Below are positions 7,401-12,114 of a stretch of DNA of 12,114 nt, one piece after another. This DNA is from Larix sibirica (lineage: Eukaryota > Streptophyta > Pinopsida > Pinales > Pinaceae). Each line of letters begins with the position of its first letter. The stretch's first letter is position 1. Where the stretch lies: positions 8,521 through 20,634 of the forward strand of contig NWUY0303820144.1 of the NCBI GenBank assembly GCA_004151065.3, written 5' to 3'. The notes under the pieces are model-generated. The model searched no databases, had not been told where the DNA came from, and saw only the letters and a list, made by a program, of their open reading frames with translations. Made by a program: the position numbers and the translations under genes.

Positions 7401-9569
7401 GGTTTGATTCCAGATGCTTTTAATGCAAGAAATGTATACATAATGTTGATGGATGCAGTGGTCATATATTGCATAGAAGGTTAATTTCTGGAGTATTAGG
7501 ATGCAAATCTTTTTGATAATCTAAAGTGCTTGATGAGTCAATAGGGATTCCTGCTTCATATTCTAGCAACAATGGGTGTCCAGTTTTTAATTCAACTCAT
7601 GTTTTCAGGTGATTCTTGCTGGATTCCGTTCGGGAAAGTTTTCACTTCTAGTTGCAACAGATGTTGCGGCACGGGGTTTGGACATTAATGATGTTCAGCT
7701 TATAATTCAGGTTGGCATCTTGATACATGGAGGATAAGTAATTCAATTATATTATAATTTCTTCCAGCCAATATGGTATTATTTTCCTGATGGATTTTAT
7801 TTTATAGTGTGAACCACCAAGAGACGTGGAAACATACATTCATCGATCTGGGCGGACTGGTAGAGCAGGTCTGGTCTATAGCTTGACTGGACTTTTCTTT
7901 TGCAAAGTGTTGCTGAAAATATGTATTTGTGTAGTGACTAACTAATGACTGAAAACATTACAGGCAACACTGGAGTTTCTGTCATGCTTTATGATAGAAA
8001 GAAGCAATATATGATTTCTCAAATAGAAAGGCAGGCTGGTGTAAAATTTGAGCGTGTATCTGCTCCTCAGCCAGGAGAGGTTGCTAGAGCCACTGGAGCA
8101 ACTGCTGCAGAAAGTATTATTAGTGTCAGTGACAGGTAGGTTACAGAAGCTGTTTCAGCTGATTAAATAATTACATGTGATCTGTACTTCCAATATTTCT
8201 TTTACAACAAAATCTAGAATCAGTTTTAGTGAAATGAATTTTAACCTCCTTGGCTTCTCAATGGAAATATCTGTACAGCGTTCTTCCGATTTTTAGGCAA
8301 TCTGCTGAGGAGCTGGTGAAGAATGGCAACCTTTCGCCTGTGGATATCATTGCAAAGGCACTAGCAAAGATTGCAGTAAGCATTGTCATTCGTATTCTGG
8401 TTTATTTTATTTGGCGTGTGTAAGGTTACCTGTTCTTCTTGTATTCATGGATTTGACATAGTTGCATTTTTATTGATATGATGATCTTGAAGGGGTACAC
8501 AAATTTCAAGAGAAGATCATTGCTGTCCTCCCAGGAGGGTTTTGGAACCTTAATTCTTAAGAGTGGAAGGACTATGCATACCCCATCGTGAGTGTCACCT
8601 GCTGAGCATGTTTAGAGATCTGTTTCATTTTTGCTCGGACTGAATTACTACAACTAGTGAAAACTAATTTATTGAAGACTGACGAATTTGATTGGGAGCA
8701 TTGCAGATATGCTTTTAGCATACTAAAAAGATTTATACCGGAAGAAAATATTGCTGGGATCAGGGGCATGTCTCTGACTGCAGATGGAACTGGTGCCGTA
8801 TTTGATGTGCCAAATGAGCATGTGGATTTATTTCTTGCAGGTACTTTCTGGTTATGTTGGTTTATTACTTCTAGGGATGATCAAAATCAGAATGCCTCAA
8901 AACATTCATGGAAAGTTAATAAGATATCTCTGTTCCGTTGCTATTGATGTTATGGGCTCCGTCCATCACTTGTTATCCCAATTATTATATGGTGGTAGCT
9001 AGGGATGATTAAAATCAGAATGTCTCAATATTCATGGAAAGTTAACAAGATATCTCTGTTCCGTTGCTATTGATGTTATGGGCCCCATCCATAATTTGTT
9101 ATCCCAATTATTATATGGTGGTAGATATTAAGGGGTCCATCCATCATAGTCTCAATTCTGATGTCCATCCATCATAGTCTCAATTCTGATACGGTGGTAT
9201 GACTTATTAAGGGAGGATGGTATATGCTGCTTACTAATCACTTCTGCCACGTCCTGTGATTAATTTTAATTTTTTGCTATATTATCTATCATGCAAATAA
9301 AACTAATCTATTTTGTACCATTCACAGGGCAGCAAAATGCGGATGGGGTTGATATTGAATTAATTGAAAGTCTACCAGAGATGCAAGAAGCTCGCAATGA
9401 TCAATCAAGAAGCTTCAGTAATGGCTATGGCAGAGGAGGAGGTCGGGGAGGATATTCCAATGGCAAGTCTTGGGGTGGTTCAAGAGGCGGTGGTGGTTCA
9501 AGAGGGGGTGGTCGTTCAAGAGGAGGCGGAGGTGGTTCAAGAGGAGGTCGAGGCTGGGGAAGTCAATAG
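1350..9569 (+). CDS. RH7: DEAD-box ATP-dependent RNA helicase, RH7/PRH75 (DDX21/Gu) type; 5'-partial, 13 exons
   Basis: Join 1350-1484, 1625-1765, 1855-1966, 4798-4868, 5069-5223, 5346-5457, 7609-7710, 7808-7868, 7964-8135, 8279-8375, 8493-8587, 8707-8840, 9328-9569. This makes 1629 bases, 542 residues plus TAG, numbered here from the G of GKT. Seen: GKT 1-3 (end of motif I), PTRELAKQ 38-45 (Ia), TPGR 87-90 (Ib), DEAD 111-114 (II), SAT 144-146 (III), VIVFTET 209-215 (IV), [10 protein letters not shown] 258-267 (V), HRSGRTGR 288-295 (VI), a GUCT-like region about 390-463, and an RGG tail about 495-540. No catalytic residue is missing. Family knowledge: these enzymes use ATP to remodel RNA, act in the nucleus/nucleolus in rRNA maturation, and in Arabidopsis RH7 is linked to cold tolerance. 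The spacer [17 protein letters not shown] and the RGG tail favour RH7 over the plastid GUCT helicase RH3. The N-terminus and Q motif lie upstream of the window. The span is very intron-rich; exons fill only about a fifth of it. Confidence 0.95.
1625..1765 (+). CDS. RH7: Helicase exon: YGG to motif Ib
   Basis: Codes for residues 46-92, from [10 protein letters not shown] to VGTPGRIK, with the GG and TPGR elements that contact the RNA backbone in this family. The acceptor is ATGCAG|GTC and the donor is AAG|GTGATT, both phase 0. The preceding intron is 140 bases. Confidence 0.95.
1855..1966 (+). CDS. RH7: Helicase exon: motif II (DEAD)
   Basis: Codes for residues 93-129 plus the first base of G130. 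It contains [13 protein letters not shown], the Walker B/DEAD box (D111-D114) that binds magnesium and drives ATP hydrolysis. The acceptor is CTACACAG|GAT. The donor is TCTTG|GTAGGA in phase 1, chosen because it gives LGKVED when joined to the next exon. Confidence 0.95.
2721..3740 (-). mobile_element. Possible decayed LTR-retroelement fragment, antisense
   Basis: The minus strand has a 102-codon open frame (3029 down to 2721), rich in charged residues, with no domain I recognise. Upstream of it (about 3400-3100) are lysine-rich stretches broken by stops. Just above, 3439-3740 looks LTR-like: on the minus strand it has a TATA-like run near 3525-3533 and ends CTTAACA at 3439, followed within a few bases by TTGGCAGAG, faintly like a tRNA-Met primer site. 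All parts are weak; the call rests on their order. Confidence 0.3.
4350..4541 (-). mobile_element. tRNA-derived SINE-like segment (degenerate), minus strand
   Basis: On the minus strand, AGCAGCTGTTAAGAAC (4531-4516) resembles an A box. GGTTCACATCC (4491-4481) matches the B box consensus GGTTCNANNCC, and AAGGTCACA stands directly before it, as in plant SINE heads. The body then runs down to about 4350. No clear tail or target-site duplication was found. Confidence 0.45.
4537..4598. repeat. 31-base tandem duplication
   Basis: Units 4537-4567 and 4568-4598 abut exactly and differ by three A/G changes. Each contains TTTAACC, ATTTTGTATTTGA and AGTT. The block begins inside the head of the SINE-like segment and lies about 200 bases before the exon at 4798. 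Confidence 0.9.
4604..4765. repeat. 64-base direct duplication near an intron end
   Basis: Copies 4604-4667 and 4702-4765 are offset by 98 bases and nearly identical (three differences): TCAATCACAT, GAATTCTGCCTGTTTATTAG, then CTTGATGTGTTATTAATATC. Between them lies an inverted repeat, CTTTGAC (4674-4680) with GTCAAAG (4691-4697). Copy 2 ends 32 bases before the splice acceptor. Confidence 0.92.
4798..4868 (+). CDS. RH7: Helicase exon: motif III (SAT)
   Basis: Completes G130 and runs to K153: [10 protein letters not shown] then [16 protein letters not shown] (144-146) couples ATP hydrolysis to unwinding in DEAD-box proteins. The acceptor is GCATCAG|GAA and the donor AAGAAG|GTAAGG, phase 0. 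At 71 bases it is a small exon between a 2.8 kb and a 200-base intron. Confidence 0.95.
5069..5223 (+). CDS. RH7: Helicase exon: linker between RecA-like domains
   Basis: Codes for residues 154-204 plus two bases of S205. It includes [20 protein letters not shown] and VRHIVLPC, the usual link and first strand of domain 2 in RH7-type proteins. The acceptor is TCAAACAG|ATT and the donor AGCAG|GTTAGT, phase 2. Confidence 0.94.
5346..5457 (+). CDS. RH7: Helicase exon: motif IV and QxxR
   Basis: Completes S205 and runs to E242. It contains VIVFTETK (motif IV), ALHGDI and QSQRE, the QxxR element of domain 2. The acceptor is TTTTGCAG|TGG and the donor GAA|GTAAGT, a consensus plant donor, phase 0. 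Confidence 0.95.
5904..6156. repeat. Tandem duplication, 124- and 129-base copies
   Basis: Copy 1 (5904-6027) and copy 2 (6028-6156) abut. Shared blocks include CCTCCCCAGTAAA, GATCTTTGGACA, GTATATTCCAAAAGAATG, TATATAAAAGATAAGTTGTCA and ACATGATTATGAAACTTAAT. They differ by a few substitutions and a 5-base indel. Confidence 0.93.
6205..6370. repeat. Second tandem duplication, 86- and 80-base copies
   Basis: Copies 6205-6290 and 6291-6370 abut. Shared blocks are GAAAATAATTT or GAAGATAATTT, CACCTGCAAA or CGCCTGCAAA, TTGTGCATAGAT or TTTGCATAGAT, GGCTCTAAA or GACTCTAAA, and ATAAGATAT. It is more diverged than the block just before it. Confidence 0.85.
7609..7710 (+). CDS. RH7: Helicase exon: motif V
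   Basis: Codes for residues 243-276: [30 protein letters not shown]. Motif V (258-267) contacts RNA and ATP. The acceptor is GTTTTCAG|GTG and the donor ATTCAG|GTTGGC, phase 0. Confidence 0.95.
7808..7868 (+). CDS. RH7: Helicase exon: motif VI
   Basis: Codes for residues 277-296 plus the first base of G297. It contains [20 protein letters not shown] with the arginine fingers R292 and R295. At 61 bases it is the smallest exon here. The acceptor is TTTATAG|TGT and the donor AGCAG|GTCTGG, phase 1. Confidence 0.95.
7964..8135 (+). CDS. RH7: Helicase exon: end of domain 2 and linker
   Basis: Completes G297 and runs to D353 plus two bases of S354. [13 protein letters not shown] and [17 protein letters not shown] are typical of the end of the helicase core in RH7/DDX21 proteins. 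The acceptor is CATTACAG|GCA and the donor GACAG|GTAGGT, phase 2. Confidence 0.94.
8279..8375 (+). CDS. RH7: Helicase exon: helical linker before the GUCT domain
   Basis: Completes S354 and runs to A386. It is a helical stretch ([21 protein letters not shown]) that corresponds to the LLAKALAK region before the GUCT domain. The acceptor is CTGTACAG|CGT and the donor TTGCA|GTAAGC, phase 0. Confidence 0.93.
8493..8587 (+). CDS. RH7: Helicase exon: first half of the GUCT domain
   Basis: Codes for residues 387-417 plus two bases of S418: [20 protein letters not shown] and onward. The [10 protein letters not shown] stretch is a typical start of the GUCT RNA-binding domain. The acceptor is the weak CTTGAAG|GGG, and the donor ATC|GTGAGT is phase 2. 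The model is supported by continuity of the family pattern on both sides. Confidence 0.9.
8707..8840 (+). CDS. RH7: Helicase exon: second half of the GUCT domain
   Basis: Completes S418 and runs to A462 plus one base of G463. It contains [30 protein letters not shown] and DLFLAG, a close match to the GUCT fold's second half (helix, then LTAD...GAVFDV). The acceptor is CATTGCAG|ATA and the donor TTGCAG|GTACTT, phase 1. Confidence 0.95.
8871..9124. repeat. Tandem duplication of about 127 bases in the last intron
   Basis: Copy 1 (8871-8998) and copy 2 (8999-9124) abut with an offset of 128. Shared runs include CTAGGGATGAT, AAAATCAGAATG, ATTCATGGAAAGTTAA, AAGATATCTCTGTTCCGTTG and TTATCCCAATTATTATATGG. 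It accounts for half of the 487-base intron. An in-frame read-through from the preceding exon is open only to about 8945. Confidence 0.95.
9135..9190. repeat. Perfect 28-base tandem duplication
   Basis: Units 9135-9162 and 9163-9190 are identical, from GTCCATCCATCATAG to CAATTCTGAT. They sit just after the larger duplication in the same intron and are probably young, since no base differs. Confidence 0.96.
9328..9569 (+). CDS. RH7: Helicase last exon: RGG-rich C-terminal tail and stop
   Basis: Completes G463 and codes to Q542, then TAG at 9567-9569. A short acidic stretch ([17 protein letters not shown]) leads into an intrinsically disordered glycine/arginine tail with SRGG and RGGG units. 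In this family RGG tails bind RNA and help nucleolar localisation. The acceptor is CATTCACAG|GGC. A +1-shifted frame over the same bases also stays open but is only a shadow of this low-complexity sequence. Confidence 0.93.
9477..9544 (+). repeat. In-frame coding minisatellite in the RGG tail
   Basis: GGTTCAAGAGG or CGTTCAAGAGG recurs at 9477, 9495, 9513 and 9534, with spacings of 18, 18 and 21 bases. All are multiples of three, so copy changes keep the frame and only lengthen or shorten the SRGG-rich tail. Confidence 0.9.
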
Positions 9570-10324
9570 GGGAATTGATGATCATGATTTCAAAATTCAG
9601 TTTCAAGTTTCAACTTAAATAACATGTATTTTTTCTGGGCAGATGCTTTATCTATGGCCTGAGCTGTCCAGCATATTAGAGAAGCCTTGCTTTATTTGTT
9701 TAGAGGTTCTGTATTTTTGAAGACAGTTGTTGGGGCAAGGTATACGAGTATATACAAATTACTGCGGATGTCTTGATTCTTGTTAAGAAAATCATCATCC
9801 ATTAGGTGATGCTTAAGTTTTGCACAATTTTCTATACGTGAAAGAAGATGGAGCCTTTGAATATGCTACATATTTTTCTGCTCAAAAGCTCCCAAGCTCT
9901 ATGCTTTTTTTTGGGTCATCTTTTTTCCGACCCATAAAGAATTAGTTTTAAGGTCCTCAAGACGGGCAGGAGCTTTAAAGGGGAAAGGGGGAAAGGGTGG
10001 CGCCTAACCCAAAGATATTCATTGCATGTCCTCGATGAGGTTTGAAGAATTTCACTCGGCAAAATTCAATGTAATTTGGATATTATCCTGTCATTATTTT
10101 CTTAGCTTAACAGACGATTCTAATAAATATTATAGTAAAGTTTTAAACTGCATAGGAAGAATTATTTTGATTATATTCGTACTGTTATAATCCAGAAACA
10201 TTTTGGGGTTCTTTGCTCGATATTTTACTGGGATACATCTTAAATTATTAAAAAGGAACTTTGTAGGAGATTTGAAGAATCGCCATCCTTAGAAAATGGA
10301 TCTTTCTGCAAGAATCGTACACAA

Positions 10325-10551
10325 GCTGCAATTTGTATCATGCTCCGAGGGATGCATGGAGTTCAGGGCATTACAACATGAAGCTCTATTAAATGAATGT
10401 TACCTTGACTATGGAATATAAATATGGTTTGGAATATAATGTTGCAGTTGTATCATGATCTGAGGGGTGGGTGGGTGCATGGAGTTTAGGGCACACACCA
10501 TGAAAGGTCTCTGAAGAAATTGTCTTTATGGAATATAAATATTAATGGTTT
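10325..10551. repeat. Diverged direct duplication of about 110 bases
   Basis: Copies 10325-10430 and 10441-10551 share GCTGCA or GTTGCA, TTGTATCATG, GCATGGAGTT, AGGGCA, CATGAA, and ATGGAATATAAATAT with GGTTT at the end. Copy 2 has an extra G-rich GGGTGGGTGGGTG stretch. Confidence 0.8.
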
Positions 10552-11046
10552 GACCATTTCTTGCATAGAACTACCGTGGTGGCCAAAGATCCCGTGACAA
10601 GTTTTATACGATGATTGTCGGTCTCTTTGATACCAGCTCTTGACGGCCTGCTGTATAGTAGTAATATCGAAACTTGAGATAGCTTATTATGAATTCTCTC
10701 TTTGAGAGGGACCGTTACCTCAGGATTAAATAATATCTTAGTACGTAGGAAACTAGAATTTTAGCACCAGAGTATTATTGTTAATTGAAGTACACAACTA
10801 GTTATTCCAAGGGCAAGTAGGTGGACAAGGCTACATTTCAAGAACACAGGAAATATTTTTGTTATATTTTGTTTCATTTAAATAATCTTGTTATACAGAA
10901 ACCTATTTCTGATTAGAAAAAACAGTTGAAATTGAAATTCATAATTAATTCAACAAAGCTTGTTAGACAATTCTATTTCACAAAGTGAATTAAGTGGGAG
11001 ATGAATGTGACATTAATATGATTGTTCAGAAAGTTTTTTCGGATAA

Positions 11047-11112
11047 TCCGCAGGGGACATGTTTGCTGTCTACGTTTCGATTCCAGAACCATCCTCAGGA
11101 TGATGAGTCGAG
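11047..11112 (-). other. Hammerhead-ribozyme-like segment, possibly a Penelope-like element end
   Basis: On the minus strand the order is CTGAGGA (11098-11092, fits CUGANGA), a short hairpin of GGTT (11090-11087) with AATC (11082-11079), then GAAAC (11078-11074), then GTAGAC. This is the layout of a hammerhead core. One extra U lies between CUGAGGA and the hairpin, stem II is only 4 pairs with one G-U, and stem I is unclear. It may be a decayed or atypical copy, or a chance match. Confidence 0.35.
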
Positions 11113-11520
11113 ATAGTTTATATTGAAGTGTTCATAAGAGGTAGCAATATTTAATGTTTTTGATAATATATCATACAAGGTAGTGGTAACAATAGTTTTA
11201 TATTGAAGAATTGTTAATATTTAATGTTTTTCGATGTAATGTTTTGTCACTTTGATGATGAGGTCTGTTTAGTATATGCATTGTTAATATTTACTGTTTT
11301 TCGATGTAATGTTTTGCAACTTTGATGATGAGGTCTGTTTAGTTGATGTAATGGTGATTAGTTTTATATTAAAGTGTTTGTCAGAGTGGTAACCATAATT
11401 TTATATTGATGCTTTGTAACATTTAATGTTTTTCAATGTAATTTTCTGCAACGTTGATAATGAAGTCTGGTTTAGTTAGAAGTCTGCTTAGTCTGTTTAG
11501 TTAGAAGTCTGCTTAGGCAA
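11112..11520. repeat. Degenerate tandem array with a 70-base core unit
   Basis: Units 11211-11280 and 11281-11350 are nearly identical: TTGTTAATATTTA, TGTTTTTCGATGTAATGTTT, ACTTTGATGATGAGGTCTG. A third, decayed unit runs about 11412-11480. Shorter relics built on TAGTTTTATATTGAAG occur near 11115, 11192 and 11359. A perfect 21-base repeat, TTTAGTTAGAAG then TCTGCTTAG, follows at 11471-11491 and 11496-11516. Confidence 0.9.
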
Positions 11521-11794
11521 AGATTTTAAGATTTTAGATAAATTAAATACTATTTCAATAGTTTTAAGGAAATACATATGACGGGAAATTTTTTTGGGGA
11601 CTTTCCCTGACATTGAAGGTGGTATTGGTGGATAAACCATTTTGGTTGCATCGTAAACAACTAAAGTCCAGTTAACCCACATTGATAGAAAGCGAGTAGT
11701 ATTATTTTAAGTGGATAATTCATTAATATATCATTTTATATGCCGGAGAATTACGTGTTAAAGTGATTTAGAGTTCATATCATCTTAAAAAATA

Positions 11795-11946
11795 ATAAAT
11801 GATTAAAAAATAGAAGATATCAGGACCATGATTTATAATGAAATAAATGTATAGTTGAGAGACATTGTAATCATAAATGATTAAAAAATAGAAGATATCA
11901 AGACCATGATTTATAATTGAAATAAATGTATAGTTGAGAGACATTG
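11795..11946. repeat. Direct duplication of about 73 bases
   Basis: Copies 11795-11867 and 11873-11946 differ by one substitution and one inserted T. Shared runs include ATAAATGATTAAAAAATAG, AAGATATCA, GACCATGATTTATAAT and ATAGTTGAGAGACATTG. Copy 2 runs straight into a TA microsatellite. Confidence 0.95.
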
Positions 11947-11947
11947 G

Positions 11948-11965
11948 ATATATATATATATATAC
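11948..11965. repeat. TA dinucleotide microsatellite
   Basis: A run of about eight TA units that begins directly at the end of the duplicated block at 11946. Confidence 0.9.
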
Positions 11966-12004
11966 ACTAATTCCTATTTTGTGGGAGATTGAAACCTACT
12001 ACTC

Positions 12005-12066
12005 ATATTTATTCTTGGGTTTGGATCATCGTATATTTATTTATATATTTATTCTTGGGTTTGGAT
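12005..12066. repeat. Perfect 22-base direct repeat
   Basis: ATATTTATTCTTG followed by GGTTTGGAT occurs at 12005-12026 and 12045-12066, separated by an AT-rich 18-base spacer. Confidence 0.92.
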
Positions 12067-12114
12067 GATTGAAATAAATCCATGAATAAAATATTAACAC
12101 CATAATAATAACTA

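Larger units (their letters stand above)
5458..7608 (+). other. 2.15 kb intron with two tandem duplications
   Basis: This phase 0 intron lies between REV and ILAGFR. Bases 5904-6370 are two successive duplicated blocks, and a weaker repeated segment starts near 6450 and again near 6685. Bases 6730-7608 are AT-rich with nothing recognised. Reading frames of 60-70 codons occur but have no family resemblance and no codon bias like the exons. Confidence 0.85.
9570..12114. other. 3' UTR of undefined length, then intergenic AT-rich DNA
   Basis: No credible coding sequence follows the stop. The 3' UTR starts at 9570. I cannot fix its end, because several A/T-rich near-AATAAA elements occur (for example around 10120) with no decisive site. 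From about 10325 onward the region is dominated by direct duplications, a ribozyme-like segment near 11047-11112 and a TA microsatellite near 11948. No tRNA, rRNA or further gene is seen. Confidence 0.7.

Noticed and set aside
8784-9002. Open frame running from the GUCT exon into the last intron
   Set aside because: It is in a different phase from the GUCT coding sequence, and most of it lies in the intronic tandem duplication.
9364-9618. 84-codon frame overlapping the RGG exon in another phase
   Set aside because: It is a shadow of the low-complexity GGN-rich exon. The in-frame reading joins correctly to the preceding exon and ends in TAG at 9569.
11211-11350. Possible CRISPR array
   Set aside because: The units are contiguous 70-base repeats without unique spacers, in plant nuclear DNA.
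11497-11682. 61-codon minus-strand open frame downstream of the gene
   Set aside because: It is short, overlaps the repeat array, shows no motif, and is consistent with chance in AT-rich DNA.

Overview
This is a eukaryotic, almost certainly land-plant, nuclear window. It holds most of one split protein-coding gene on the + strand. The gene codes for a DEAD-box RNA helicase of the nucleolar RH7/PRH75 type, the plant relatives of animal DDX21 (Gu). Thirteen exons between 1350 and 9569 join without a frame error into 542 residues and a stop. Every one of the 12 introns between them is GT...AG, and codon phase is kept at each junction. The product carries helicase motifs I (its GKT end only), Ia, Ib, II (DEAD), III (SAT), IV, V and VI, then a GUCT-type C-terminal domain and a glycine/arginine-rich RGG tail. 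The 5' exons (N-terminus, Q motif, first half of motif I) lie upstream of base 1.

Layout: 1-1349 is the 3' part of a long intron. Exons at 1350-1966 give the first half of RecA-like domain 1. A 2.8 kb intron (1967-4797) contains retroelement-like debris. Exons at 4798-5457 finish domain 1 and begin domain 2. A 2.15 kb intron (5458-7608) follows. Exons at 7609-8840 complete domain 2 and the GUCT domain. After a 487-base intron, the last exon (9328-9569) codes for the RGG tail. From 9570 to 12114 there is 3' UTR of unknown length and then AT-rich intergenic DNA with no credible gene.

Two things stand out in the non-coding part. First, it is full of local direct duplications (units of about 20-170 bases, mostly two copies side by side) in three long introns, the last intron and the downstream flank. 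Second, it holds degenerate mobile-element relics: two tRNA-derived SINE-like segments, a possible antisense LTR-retroelement relic, and a short segment near 11047-11112 whose minus strand resembles a hammerhead-ribozyme core of the kind carried by Penelope-like elements. Long introns packed with relics would fit a gymnosperm such as a conifer, but that is inference and cannot be proven from this window.

I see no new multi-gene system. The strongest result is the complete gene model for the visible part of the helicase; the most interesting open question is the ribozyme-like segment.
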